Shown: positions 16,240 through 25,863 of the stretch, piece after piece
Numbering within the stretch: position 1 is the first letter of the stretch
Layout: each line of letters starts with the position of its first letter
Origin: Lachnospiraceae bacterium
GTDB taxonomy: Bacteria; Bacillota; Clostridia; Lachnospirales; Lachnospiraceae
Direction of reading: 5' to 3'
NCBI GenBank assembly: GCA_017623295.1
Contig: JAGAPK010000062.1
Location: 92,566 to 156,565 of the forward strand
DNA length: 64,000 nt
Made by a program: the position numbers and the translations under genes
The notes under the pieces: generated by a model
Seen by the model: the letters and a program-made list of their open reading frames with translations, nothing else
Databases searched by the model: none
What the model was told of the DNA's origin: nothing

Positions 16240-18975
16240 TTATTGGGCAGGAGCTGCATTAGGGTCTGCCTGCTGAACCGCGTTTGGATCGGCTTGTTGT
16301 GCAGCCGCAGCCGCTGCTGCCGCCGCTTCAGCATTTCGCTGGTTAATTTCTGCCTGCTGTGCAGCGATAATAGCTTCATAGTCCGGATTGGCAAAGAACT
16401 CTGCATTGTGCGGACATAACGTTTGTGTAGTAGTGGTTGTTGTAACGGAACCATCTTCGTTCACAATTTCCTGTGTTGTTGAAGTGGTCAGGCCTGCATT
16501 TGCAGCATTCGGTGAACCGCTCTGTAAGGAAACATCTTCTACAAGTGGTAATTCCAGAACACCTTCTGCTTTAAAAGGACATAGGTCCGTAGCAGGAGTA
16601 AGGCTGTACTGGCAGTAAACACCGGAATAATGAACATTACAGGTTTCCGTTGGTACGGTTCCTTCTGCAAAATATTCAGTTTTTAATGTTGCATCACACA
16701 AGCCGGCAATCGGCAATTTGCCGGAACGGGAACATACTGTAGCCGTTACAATACCGGAAGGTACTGAGAAGGACTGACTTGGCAGATCCTCATGTATTTT
16801 GGACATAACAGCACGCCAAAGCTTTTTCGCAAGACTTATTTCTTCACCGCGTAATTTAACATTGTTATCATAACCTGCCCAGGTAGTAGCTGTATAATAC
16901 GGTGTATAGCCGGCAAACCATACATCATTGTTATCGGAAGTAGTACCTGTTTTACCTGCGATTGCCATATTACCAAAGTTTACAGCACCGCCGGTACCGC
17001 TTGTTACAACATCTACCATTGCATCAGTTAAAAGGAAAGCAGTTGTTTCTTTTATAACCTGTTTAGATTGTGGTGGTGTATTATCTAAAATAACATTACC
17101 ATCATGGTCTAATACTTTTGTATATAATTTTGGTTTGATGTAAGTTCCGTTGTTAGCAATACATGCATAAGCAGCGTTTAACTCTTCATTTGTTACACCT
17201 TTTGTGATACCACCAAGCGCGGTTGACTGCTGTATGTCAGAGAAAATCTGACCGTTTACTTCCAAGTCATGAACGAGTGTTGTAAAACCGAAATTAACCA
17301 GATAATCATAGCCAAGCTGTGGGGTAATCTGTGTCAGTGTTTTAACTGCAATAATATTCATAGAATCGCGGATACCATCTCTAAAAGAGGAGATACCACG
17401 ATATTCTTCACCATACCAGTTAGAAACCGGACGTCCGTTTTCATAATTGAAAGGAGCGTCGTTCATAACAGTTGCAAGAGTCAGACCTGCGCTATCAAGT
17501 GCCGGTGCATAAGCAGCCAATATTTTGAAGGTAGATCCCGGCTGTCTGGCTGTGTCAGTAGCACGGTTTAAAGTACGGCTTCCTGATTTTGAGCCACGAC
17601 CACCTTCCATAGCGACAATATAACCGGTGCTTTGATCTTCGATAACAAGGGAAACCTGTGGCTGTGGTATCAGAGAAATTGTTTCACTAAATACTTCATC
17701 ACCTGCACCTAAAACGGCTTCTTTATATAACTCAATATCTGTATAAGCATCCTCTTGTGTAGAGTAAATCAGGTTATACCCTGTCTTGGTTTCTTTCCAA
17801 TAGCTTTTAAACATTTCGGTACTGAAGTTTTCTTTGTCCCCATTACTTTTGACAATGGTTAATTCATAATTCAGATACCATTTTGTATTAGCGGGGAAGT
17901 TGCTTTCGTCTGCAAACACTTCATCACAGATAGACTGAATTTTCGGGTCCTGTGTGGAGTAAATTTTCAGACCGCCGCTATATAATAAGGTATATGCCTG
18001 AGTTTCGTTGTAACCGGCGGCTACAAGGTCTGCTAATACATCTTCCGTAAGTGCATCCACGAAATATGTATTTACAGAAGAATCTTCGTTCTCAGCATCT
18101 GCTATCTGAATGCGGGCATATACATCATCTGCCATTGCTTCATCAAATTCTTCCTGTGTAATATAACCCTGTTCTAACATGTTGTTCAGAACTTTTTCTC
18201 GACGTTCTGCATTATCTTCAGGATGAGAAATTGGATTATATTTGGATGGATTCTTAGTAATTCCTGCAATAACAGCACATTCTGACAAAGTCAGATCACT
18301 TACGGATTTATTGAAGTAACGTAAGGATGCAGCCTGTACACCCAGGGTATTCTGACCTAAGTTAATTGTATTCATATAATTAATCAGAATATCTTCTTTG
18401 GACATTACTTTTTCCAGTTCCAATGCCAGATATTGCTCCTGAATTTTTCGTTTCATACGATCAGCAAAAGAGTCTTCGCTAGTCCAGTCTGTAAAAACGT
18501 TGTTTTTCAAAAGCTGCTGTGTAATGGTACTGGCACCTTCTGAAAAGTTAAATTTGTTTTTAATACCGACAGCAGCGGCACGGATAATACCTTTAATATC
18601 AATACCGTTGTGGTCATAGAAACGTTCATCTTCAATAGCAACAAAAGCGTTTGCCATATCTTCCGGCACCATATCCATACTGACAGGAATACGGTTAGAA
18701 TCAGTGGAAACTAATTTAGCAATCTGATTTCCTTCTATGTCGTATACAAAAGTTGAGAAGCCGGATGGTGTAACATCAATATTACTGATATCCGGAGATG
18801 TATCAATAATACCTTTGAAAATACCAATTCCCGCGCAAGCACCAAGTATTGCGACGGAAACAATAAAAATAAGAAATACCTGAACAAAAGTAAAACCTAT
18901 TTTTTTACCAAACTTCACGGATTTAGAATTGAGTGCCTTTTGTTTCTCACGGACACCTTTCTTTCCATAATTCAT
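16240..18975 (-). CDS. Class A penicillin-binding protein 1A
   Basis: The 911-residue bifunctional peptidoglycan synthase has a cytoplasmic basic start, one membrane anchor (about residues 28-52), and a GT51 glycosyltransferase domain (about 85-260) with the catalytic Glu in AIEDERFYDHNG and the motif GASTITQQLLKN. The transpeptidase domain has the SxxK nucleophile Ser481 (GSTFK), SxN as SMN, and KTG as AGKTGTTSD. The C-terminal 150 or so residues include Cys pairs and end in poly-Ala and two QQADPN(A) repeats, a low-complexity tail. It polymerises and crosslinks glycan strands outside the membrane. The start follows GAGGAGG, and an extended -10 promoter lies 65 nt upstream. Confidence 0.95.
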   Translation of the reverse strand: MNYGKKGVREKQKALNSKSVKFGKKIGFTFVQVFLIFIVSVAILGACAGIGIFKGIIDTSPDISNIDVTPSGFSTFVYDIEGNQIAKLVSTDSNRIPVSMDMVPEDMANAFVAIEDERFYDHNGIDIKGIIRAAAVGIKNKFNFSEGASTITQQLLKNNVFTDWTSEDSFADRMKRKIQEQYLALELEKVMSKEDILINYMNTINLGQNTLGVQAASLRYFNKSVSDLTLSECAVIAGITKNPSKYNPISHPEDNAERREKVLNNMLEQGYITQEEFDEAMADDVYARIQIADAENEDSSVNTYFVDALTEDVLADLVAAGYNETQAYTLLYSGGLKIYSTQDPKIQSICDEVFADESNFPANTKWYLNYELTIVKSNGDKENFSTEMFKSYWKETKTGYNLIYSTQEDAYTDIELYKEAVLGAGDEVFSETISLIPQPQVSLVIEDQSTGYIVAMEGGRGSKSGSRTLNRATDTARQPGSTFKILAAYAPALDSAGLTLATVMNDAPFNYENGRPVSNWYGEEYRGISSFRDGIRDSMNIIAVKTLTQITPQLGYDYLVNFGFTTLVHDLEVNGQIFSDIQQSTALGGITKGVTNEELNAAYACIANNGTYIKPKLYTKVLDHDGNVILDNTPPQSKQVIKETTAFLLTDAMVDVVTSGTGGAVNFGNMAIAGKTGTTSDNNDVWFAGYTPYYTATTWAGYDNNVKLRGEEISLAKKLWRAVMSKIHEDLPSQSFSVPSGIVTATVCSRSGKLPIAGLCDATLKTEYFAEGTVPTETCNVHYSGVYCQYSLTPATDLCPFKAEGVLELPLVEDVSLQSGSPNAANAGLTTSTTQEIVNEDGSVTTTTTTQTLCPHNAEFFANPDYEAIIAAQQAEINQRNAEAAAAAAAAAQQADPNAVQQADPNAAPAQ

Positions 18976-19041
18976 AAATACTGCCTCCTCAGGCTGTACG
19001 GTTACAGCCGTAGAAATCTAATTTTTTAAACTTATCAAACT

Positions 19042-19070
19042 ATTATATCAAAAGATATCGTCTAAAGAAA
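19042..19070 (-). promoter_or_regulatory. Probable promoter of PBP1A
   Basis: On the minus strand a perfect TATAAT (19042-19047) carries the extended -10 TG-A context. The -35 TTTCTT at 17 nt is weak. A small hairpin (18992-18998 with 19003-19009) lies in the leader near the ribosome site. Confidence 0.5.
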
Positions 19071-19229
19071 GGATTTTTCTTCCATATTAAGAATTGTTCA
19101 CAATTTGATACATTTCTATTCAGAGGGAAACACCATTGATATTTACAGTCTTTTTACTTACAATAATAGTAGTTTCGAAAAATAGTTACTTAAATGAAAA
19201 ATAAGGAAATATTAAGAACAGGAAAACCA

Positions 19230-20138
19230 ATGAAGATAGACAGACAGATAGGAATTTTATCAATTCTGTTGCAAAAAGATAAAATAACAACAGCAGAATT
19301 AGCGGAAAAATTTGAAGTATCCCGTAGAACCATTATCCGTGATATTGAGGACATTAACCGGGCTGGGATTCCGATTGTGACATCGCAAGGGCAAAACGGC
19401 GGTGTGTCCATTATGGAAAATTATAAAATGGACAGAACGGTTTTATCTTCAGCAGAAATGCAGGCAATTTTTGCTGGGTTGCAGAGTTTAGACAGTGTAA
19501 GTGGAACCAATCGTTATAAACAGCTTATGGAAAAGCTTTCGGTCGACTATTCGGATACGATAAAAGCAGATAATCATATTATAATTGACCTTTCTCATTG
19601 GGATAAGGCATTGGTGTCTGAGAAAATTGAGTTGATTAAAGCGGCAATGGAGAGGCAGGAAAAAATACGTTTTTCTTATTTTTCACCAAATGGAGAAAGC
19701 GAGAGGGAGATTGAACCATATCACTTGATTTTTCAATGGTCAAGCTGGTATGTGTGGGGATACTGTATGCAACGGAATGACTGGAGAATGTTCAAGTTAA
19801 CCCGTATGACAGCTTTACAGTGTACTGGTAAAAAACGGGAGAAAAGAGAGGTGCCGGAATATACCAGTGATAAGCTTTTGCATACGAAAGGAGAAATAGA
19901 AGCGATTGTTAAGTTTGATAAATCCGTCAGATGGCGTTTGGTAGATGAATGGGGAAGCAACACATTTGAAGAAGACGAGGACGGAAACCTTATTGTGCGA
20001 TTTACATGGTCGGATACGGCTTCTTTCTATAACTGGATTCTGACGTTTGGTGCTAAGGCAGAGATTTTAGAGCCGGAATCCTATCGACGGGAGTTTGCGC
20101 AAGTGTTAGCTGATATGCAGAAAAAATATGAATTATGA
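19230..20138 (+). CDS. WYL-domain transcriptional regulator (YafY type)
   Basis: The protein of 302 residues starts with a DeoR-like helix-turn-helix (about 1-55; TTAELAEKFEVSRRTIIRDI) followed by a WYL effector-binding domain (about 130-205; EPYHLIFQWSSWYVWGYC) and a WCX extension to the C terminus. I prefer ATG 19230, which follows AGGAAA, over an in-frame ATG at 19194 with no ribosome site. A perfect inverted repeat covers its stop codon and the promoter region of the following GyrI-GNAT gene, so local regulation is likely. The ligand is unknown. Confidence 0.88.
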   Translation: MKIDRQIGILSILLQKDKITTAELAEKFEVSRRTIIRDIEDINRAGIPIVTSQGQNGGVSIMENYKMDRTVLSSAEMQAIFAGLQSLDSVSGTNRYKQLMEKLSVDYSDTIKADNHIIIDLSHWDKALVSEKIELIKAAMERQEKIRFSYFSPNGESEREIEPYHLIFQWSSWYVWGYCMQRNDWRMFKLTRMTALQCTGKKREKREVPEYTSDKLLHTKGEIEAIVKFDKSVRWRLVDEWGSNTFEEDEDGNLIVRFTWSDTASFYNWILTFGAKAEILEPESYRREFAQVLADMQKKYEL

Positions 20139-20156
20139 CAAAGAGTTGTCATAATT
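20131..20156. promoter_or_regulatory. Inverted repeat, candidate WYL-regulator operator
   Basis: AATTATGACA (20131-20140) and TGTCATAATT (20147-20156) form a perfect 10-bp inverted repeat around AAGAGT. It spans the regulator stop codon and ends 4 nt before an extended -10 element (TGCTATACT, 20161-20169), so a bound regulator would block the -35 region. It lacks a following T run and is not a good terminator. Confidence 0.6.
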
Positions 20157-20194
20157 GAATTGCTATACTTCTTTCAAAAAGGAAACGAGGTATC

Positions 20195-21433
20195 ATGATG
20201 GAAAAAGATAAGAAACTGGATTACAAAAAAGAGTACAAAGTCTTGTATCAACCGGCAACGAAACCATCTATTATTGATGTGCCGGAAATGATTTTTATTG
20301 CGGTAGATGGAAAAGGCAATCCGAATACGTGTGAGGCATATAAAGAAGCAATGGAAATCTTATATGGTCTGTCTTTTACAATTAAAATGTCGAAAATGAG
20401 TGGCACGCAGCCGGAGGGCTATTTTGAATATGTAGTGCCGCCATTAGAAGGCTTCTGGACAGTGGAAGGCATTTCTTTTGATGGTATTAATGTGACTGAT
20501 AAGGATAAATTTTGTTGGACCTCCATGATTCGCCAGCCGGAATTTGTAACGGAGGAAGTTTTTGAGAAGGCAAAAGAAGCATTGATGAAGAAAAAGCCGG
20601 AGCTTGCAGGCGCAATCGAGAAAGCACGATACAGGAAGATAAAAGAAGGACTGTGTGTACAGATGATGCACAAGGGTTCTTATGATGATGAACCAAAAAG
20701 TATTGAAAAAATGAAACAATATGTGACAGAAATGGGATATGAGGAAGATTTCTCGGATACCCGTTTCCATCACGAAATTTATCTTTCTGATCCACGCAGA
20801 TGTGCACCGGAGAAATTGCGAACTGTCATCAGACATCCGGTTCGAAAAGCATTTCCGGTTTTGGAGAATGAAGATTTTTTATTAAGAGTTGTGCGTATGG
20901 AAGATGCAGGAGATTTGTTAAAGGTTTATTCGGATGAAAAAGCCGTGCCGTTTTTTAACAGTGATAATTGCAACGGAGATGATTTTCATTATACAACCTT
21001 AGAACGAATGAAGCAGGCAATCGATTTTTGGATTTATTCTTATGTAAACCACTATTTTGTGCGCTGGACGATTGTTGATAAGCAAAAAAACGAGGCAATC
21101 GGAACAATAGAATTTTTCAATCGTCAGGCAGAAGATTTCTTTCATGAGTGTGGTCTTTTACGACTCGATATTCGAAGTGATTATGAACAAAACGAGATGA
21201 TTCAAAATATATTGCAACTATTTTTGTTACCGATGAAAGAATTATTGGGCTGTAAAATGATTGCGACCAAAGCGATTCCGACAGCAACTGAGCGAATCGC
21301 CGCTTTGCAGGAACTTGGATTTGTGCATACCGACGAAAAGCTAATTGGCACAGATGATAAGCGTGCTTATGGGGATTATATGATCCTTAAATGGAATTCC
21401 CACATGAATACAGGAGGACAACATGATTTTTAA
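20195..21433 (+). CDS. GyrI-like ligand-binding domain fused to GNAT acetyltransferase
   Basis: The 412-residue protein has two parts. Residues 1-215 match the GyrI-like small-molecule-binding family (COG4832 type), with PEMIFIAVDGKGNPN near the start, WTVEGISFDG in the middle and the Tyr/Pro-rich motif HEIYLSDPRR at the end. Residues 220-405 look like a GNAT N-acetyltransferase: LRVVRMEDAGDLLKVY, WTIVDKQKNEAIGTIEFF, and a C-terminal ELGF segment. The classic R-x-x-G-x-G/A acetyl-CoA loop is poorly preserved (RSDYEQNE), so catalytic activity is uncertain. It lies behind the WYL regulator and a palindromic operator and overlaps the tannase-like gene by 11 nt. A sensor or detoxification role is inferred. 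Confidence 0.75.
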   Translation: MMEKDKKLDYKKEYKVLYQPATKPSIIDVPEMIFIAVDGKGNPNTCEAYKEAMEILYGLSFTIKMSKMSGTQPEGYFEYVVPPLEGFWTVEGISFDGINVTDKDKFCWTSMIRQPEFVTEEVFEKAKEALMKKKPELAGAIEKARYRKIKEGLCVQMMHKGSYDDEPKSIEKMKQYVTEMGYEEDFSDTRFHHEIYLSDPRRCAPEKLRTVIRHPVRKAFPVLENEDFLLRVVRMEDAGDLLKVYSDEKAVPFFNSDNCNGDDFHYTTLERMKQAIDFWIYSYVNHYFVRWTIVDKQKNEAIGTIEFFNRQAEDFFHECGLLRLDIRSDYEQNEMIQNILQLFLLPMKELLGCKMIATKAIPTATERIAALQELGFVHTDEKLIGTDDKRAYGDYMILKWNSHMNTGGQHDF

Positions 21434-22766
21434 CAAAGAAGATTACACAGTGGAAAACGTAGTATTAGGAGAAGAAAGTATTACATTTCGGGCTTTTCGA
21501 AACAGAATCTATGTAGATAAGCCGGTAAATCCGGAATTTCAGCAGATGCACATTTTTGCACCGGAAGCCTATTATGCAGGAGAGTGTATACAGGGATATA
21601 CGCTGGAAACAGCACCGATTTTTATGCCGAATACAGTAGGTGGTTATATGCCGGGCGGACTGGAAGAACCGGGTTTGAATGAGTGGCAGGAGGAAAAGAA
21701 ACCAAATACTATTTTCCGGGCATTGCAGCATGGTTATGTGGTGGCAGTTCCGGCGATTCGTGGACGAGTACAACGTAGCGAAGATGGAATTTATACCGGA
21801 AAAGCACCGGCCTGTATTGTGGATTATAAAGCAGCTGTACGCTATTTACATTATTTTGAAAAAGAGATTCCCGGTGATAGCCATAAAATCATAACAAACG
21901 GAACCAGCGCGGGCGGCGCACTGTCTTCTTTGATGGGAGCAACCGGAAATCATGCAGACTATGAATCTTATCTGGAAGAAATTGGTGCGGCGAAAGCAAG
22001 TGATGCAGTATTTGCCGCCTCTTGTTATTGTCCGATTATCAATTTAGAACATGCTGATATGGCATATGAATGGCAATTTGATGATGTTTATGGCACAATG
22101 ACAGAAGAATTGAAAGAAGTTTCCAGAGAAGAAGCAAAGTTATTTCCAAGTTATGTAAACTTGCTTGGTTTGTATGATGAAACAGGAAAAAGTCTGACTT
22201 TAGATGAGAACGGAAACGGCACTTTTAAGGAATATATAGAGAGCATTGTGATTGCTTCTGCCCGGAGAGCATTAGAACAAGGAATGGATTTATCAGATAA
22301 GACATGGCTTACCATTGAAAATGGACAAGCTGTTGCGATGGATTTTAAAGGCTATGTGGAGGATATTACCCGCATGAAAAATCCGCCCGCATTTGATAAG
22401 CTAAGCATGGACAGCATTGAGAATGATTTGTTTGGTTCGACAACGGAGAATTTCAGGCATTTTACGAAATACAGCAGGGAACACAGTCTGGCAGGCGGTT
22501 TGATGGCAGAGGAATGTGTTATTAAAACGATGAATCCTATGAATTATATAGAGGATGGAGGGGCACAGACTGCATCTTATTGGAGAATTCGTCATGGAGA
22601 ATGTGACAGAGATACGTCGTTGGCAATTTCAGCTATGCTTGTGTTGAAACTGCGCAGTGAGGGATATGTGGTAGATTATCATGCACCTTGGAATGTGCCC
22701 CATGCGGGAGATTACGATTTAGAAGAGTTATTTACATGGATTGATGGAATCTGTAAGGAAGTATAG
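21423..22766 (+). CDS. Subtype B tannase-like alpha/beta hydrolase
   Basis: The 447-residue protein closely follows the layout of Lactobacillus plantarum tannase as I remember it. Shared blocks include APIFMPNTVGGYMPG, the nucleophile Ser162 in NGTSAGGALSS, the lid-region motif NLEHADMAYEWQFD, RHGECDRDTSLA with the catalytic Asp, and NVPHAGDYDLEELFTWIDG with the catalytic His. These enzymes hydrolyse galloyl esters such as those of gallotannins. There is no signal peptide, so the enzyme should be cytosolic and act on imported small esters. GGAGG precedes the start, within the end of the GyrI-GNAT gene. Exact substrate is not proven; a feruloyl or other aryl ester is possible. Confidence 0.85.
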   Translation: MIFNKEDYTVENVVLGEESITFRAFRNRIYVDKPVNPEFQQMHIFAPEAYYAGECIQGYTLETAPIFMPNTVGGYMPGGLEEPGLNEWQEEKKPNTIFRALQHGYVVAVPAIRGRVQRSEDGIYTGKAPACIVDYKAAVRYLHYFEKEIPGDSHKIITNGTSAGGALSSLMGATGNHADYESYLEEIGAAKASDAVFAASCYCPIINLEHADMAYEWQFDDVYGTMTEELKEVSREEAKLFPSYVNLLGLYDETGKSLTLDENGNGTFKEYIESIVIASARRALEQGMDLSDKTWLTIENGQAVAMDFKGYVEDITRMKNPPAFDKLSMDSIENDLFGSTTENFRHFTKYSREHSLAGGLMAEECVIKTMNPMNYIEDGGAQTASYWRIRHGECDRDTSLAISAMLVLKLRSEGYVVDYHAPWNVPHAGDYDLEELFTWIDGICKEV

Positions 22767-22840
22767 AAAATTTTGTGGGTTTTTTGCTTTTCTTATGCTA
22801 GAATGGAAAGTGATTGTAATTTGGAAAGGGATATAGAAAA

Positions 22841-24208
22841 ATGCAAAGAGAAAAATTGGGAAGCAGACTAGGTTTTATTCTACTTAGCGCAGGTTGTGCG
22901 ATTGGTATTGGAAATGTGTGGAAGTTCCCATATATTACCGGACAGTATGGTGGAGGTATTTTTGTCTTGATTTATTTATTGTTTCTGGTAATTATGGGTG
23001 TACCGGTTATGACAATGGAGTTTGCGCTTGGACGTGCCAGCCAGAAAAGTCCGGCGAAAATGTATCAGCAGTTAGAACCGGAAGGAAGTAAGTGGCATCT
23101 GCATGGTTATCTGGCAATTATTGGTAATTATTTGCTTATGATGTTTTATACTACGGTTGCCGGATGGATGCTCTATTATTTTGTAGCAACTGCTATGGGA
23201 AAATTTGAAGGCTTAAATGCAGATGGCGTAGCCGTTGCATTTAATGATATATTAGCTGATGGCGGCACTATGATTCTTTATATGGCAATTGTGGTTGCAG
23301 TTGGTTTTTTGGTTTGTTCCTTAGGGTTGCAGAATGGACTGGAACGTGTTACGAAAATTATGATGCTTGCGCTGCTTGGTATTATGATGGTATTGGCAAT
23401 ACATAGTATCTTCATGGAGGGTGGTTCGGAAGGACTTGCCTATTATCTGCTACCGGATGTGGAACGAATGAAGGAAGTTGGTGTTGGTAATGTAATTGTT
23501 GGTGCTATGAATCAGGCATTCTTTACGTTGAGCCTTGGCATTGGTGCAATGGCAATTTTCGGAAGCTACATTGATAAGGAACGTTCTTTGATGGGAGAAG
23601 CGGTAAATGTTGCTATTTTAGACACTTTTGTTGCATTGGCATCCGGACTGATTATTTTTCCGGCATGTTTTGCTTATGGTGTAGAAGTAGACAGTGGACC
23701 AAGTCTTATTTTCATTACGTTGCCGAATATTTTTAATAACATTCCAATGGGAAGAGTGTGGGGAAGTTTATTCTTTGTTTTTATGTCATTTGCGGCATTA
23801 TCAACTGTGCTTGCTGTTTTTGAAGGAATTATTGCAAGTACAATTGATTTATTTGGCTGGAGCAGAAAAAAGGCTTGTATTATTAATGGAATTTTGATGT
23901 TTGTATTGTCATTGCCGTGTGCACTGGGCTTTAATGTGCTTAGTTCTGTTCGACCATTTGGCGAGGGTTCTACGTTTATGGATTTAGAAGACTTTATCGT
24001 AAGTAATCTTTTGTTGCCAATCGGCTCTTTGATTTTCATTTTATTCTGTGTCAGCAAACGAGGCTGGGGATGGGATAATTTTATGAAAGAAGCGAATGAA
24101 GGTAAAGGACTTAAAGTCAGAAATTGGATGCGCGTTTATATGACTTATGTGCTTCCGATTATTGTGTTTATAGTATTTGCAGTTGGATTATACAATTTCT
24201 TTGTGTGA
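22841..24208 (+). CDS. Sodium-dependent transporter, NSS (SNF) family
   Basis: The 455-residue protein has about eleven to twelve transmembrane helices. The Na+ and substrate site in helix 1 is visible as CAIGIGNVWKFPY, followed by GGGIF. Helix 6 has LSLGIGAMAIFGSY. Bacterial relatives import amino acids such as tryptophan, methionine or leucine with Na+. An extended -10 element (TGCTAGAAT, 22796-22804) lies upstream and GGAAAGGG precedes the start. A second NSS gene follows after 71 nt. Substrate unknown. Confidence 0.92.
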   Translation: MQREKLGSRLGFILLSAGCAIGIGNVWKFPYITGQYGGGIFVLIYLLFLVIMGVPVMTMEFALGRASQKSPAKMYQQLEPEGSKWHLHGYLAIIGNYLLMMFYTTVAGWMLYYFVATAMGKFEGLNADGVAVAFNDILADGGTMILYMAIVVAVGFLVCSLGLQNGLERVTKIMMLALLGIMMVLAIHSIFMEGGSEGLAYYLLPDVERMKEVGVGNVIVGAMNQAFFTLSLGIGAMAIFGSYIDKERSLMGEAVNVAILDTFVALASGLIIFPACFAYGVEVDSGPSLIFITLPNIFNNIPMGRVWGSLFFVFMSFAALSTVLAVFEGIIASTIDLFGWSRKKACIINGILMFVLSLPCALGFNVLSSVRPFGEGSTFMDLEDFIVSNLLLPIGSLIFILFCVSKRGWGWDNFMKEANEGKGLKVRNWMRVYMTYVLPIIVFIVFAVGLYNFFV

Positions 24209-24279
24209 TGATTAACTTTAATGTATTACTTATGGAATGATAAAATTTTTTGAGGAATGAAAAAGGAGAAATTTATTTT

Positions 24280-25683
24280 ATGAAAGAAACAAAGAGAAAT
24301 TCATTTACCGGATCAATCGGATTCGTTCTGGCGGCAGCAGGAAGTGCTGTTGGTTTGGGAAATATCTGGAGATTCCCGTATCTTGCAGCAAAAGACGGCG
24401 GCGGATTGTTTCTTGTAATGTATTTGATTCTGGCAATTACTTTTGGTTTTACACTATTAACGACGGAAATTGCGATTGGCCGTAAAGTAAAACAGAGTCC
24501 GCTTACCGCATACGGTCAGTTGAAAAAAGGCTGGAAATGGTTAGGCATTATCGCTTGTCTTGTACCGGTTATTATCATGCCGTATTATTGCGCAATCGGT
24601 GGATGGGTGTTGAAATACTTTATTGCCTATCTGACAGGTGATGGAACGAATGCAGCAACAGATGGTTATTTTACAAATTACATTACCAGTGATGTCGAGC
24701 CAATTATCTGGATGTTAGTTTTTATGTTTATAGTAGCTTTTGTTATTTATAAAGGCATCAACAGTGGTATTGAATCTTTTTCCAAGATTATCATGCCGGT
24801 GTTATTGGTACTGGTAGTTATCATTGCTGTTTTCTCATTAACCATTCAGCACACGGATGCAGATGGTATCACAAGAACCGGTCTTCAAGGCTTTAAAGTA
24901 TATGTCGTACCGAATCTGGAAGGAATGACGATTAAGAGCTTTTTTGGTGTTCTGGTGGATGCTATGGGACAGTTGTTTTTCAGCTTAAGTGTTGCTATGG
25001 GTATTATGGTTGCATATGGTTCCTATGTTCGTGATGATGCAAACCTTGTAAAATCCATTAACCAGATTGAAATTTTTGATACCTTAGTTGCATTTTTGGC
25101 AGGTGTTATGATTATTCCGGCAGTTTATACTTTTATGGGAACCGAAGGAATGCAGGCTTCCGGCCCTAGTCTGATGTTTATTTCTTTGCCGAAGGTATTT
25201 GCGGCTATGGGAAGTATTGGTAACGTTGTAGGATGTCTGTTCTTTGCAATGGTATTGTTTGCAGCACTTACCAGTGCGGTTTCTGTTATGGAGGCAGTTG
25301 TTGCCAGCATTATGGACCAGTTCCATTTATCAAGAACGAAAGCAACGATTATCGAGCTTGTGATCGCACTTGTAGCGGGTATTATCGTATGTCTTGGCTA
25401 TAATGTAATGTACTTTGAAGTAACACTTCCGAATGGTGCCGTAGGACAGATTTTAGATATTATGGATTACATCAGTAATAACTGTCTGATGCCGATTGTA
25501 GCAATCGGAACCTGTATTTTAATCGGATGGATTCTGAAGCCGCAGGTAATTATCGATGAAGTGGAAAAGAGCGGTTGCAAATTCGGCAGAAAGAAATTAT
25601 ATATTGTGATGGTTAAAGTCATTGCACCTATTTTATTATTGATTCTTTTATTAAAATCTGTTGGTATTCTGACGATTATCTAA
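24280..25683 (+). CDS. Sodium-dependent transporter, NSS (SNF) family, second copy
   Basis: The 467-residue protein has the same fold as its neighbour, with helix 1 AVGLGNIWRFPYLAAKDGGG and helix 6 LSVAMGIMVAYGSYV, but the two are diverged paralogues rather than a recent duplication. It has about twelve membrane helices and an extended C-terminal helix. ATG 24280 follows AAAGGAG; an earlier in-frame start at 24250 would lack a ribosome site. A terminator follows. Substrate unknown; amino acids are the usual cargo. Confidence 0.92.
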   Translation: MKETKRNSFTGSIGFVLAAAGSAVGLGNIWRFPYLAAKDGGGLFLVMYLILAITFGFTLLTTEIAIGRKVKQSPLTAYGQLKKGWKWLGIIACLVPVIIMPYYCAIGGWVLKYFIAYLTGDGTNAATDGYFTNYITSDVEPIIWMLVFMFIVAFVIYKGINSGIESFSKIIMPVLLVLVVIIAVFSLTIQHTDADGITRTGLQGFKVYVVPNLEGMTIKSFFGVLVDAMGQLFFSLSVAMGIMVAYGSYVRDDANLVKSINQIEIFDTLVAFLAGVMIIPAVYTFMGTEGMQASGPSLMFISLPKVFAAMGSIGNVVGCLFFAMVLFAALTSAVSVMEAVVASIMDQFHLSRTKATIIELVIALVAGIIVCLGYNVMYFEVTLPNGAVGQILDIMDYISNNCLMPIVAIGTCILIGWILKPQVIIDEVEKSGCKFGRKKLYIVMVKVIAPILLLILLLKSVGILTII

Positions 25684-25709
25684 ACAAATTATGGATTAAA
25701 GCAAGCGAC

Positions 25710-25765
25710 AAAAGCATTGAAGTATATTCCGATTCGGTGAAATATTTCAATGCTTTTCTTTTTGC
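25710..25765 (+). terminator. Terminator after NSS transporters
   Basis: AAAAGCATTGA (25710-25720) pairs with TCAATGCTTTT (25747-25757) across a loop that can itself fold, followed by CTTTTTG. Confidence 0.75.
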
Positions 25766-25863
25766 AATTATATGGTATGAAAAAGTGTACAAACAAGGTA
25801 GAAATATGGTATTTTATTATATAAGGGATATTTTTTCTTAAAATGTGCAAAAGGAATGATGAA

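Noticed and set aside
22841-25683. Recent duplication of the NSS transporter
   Set aside because: The two proteins share fold and motifs but differ across most positions, so duplication is old.
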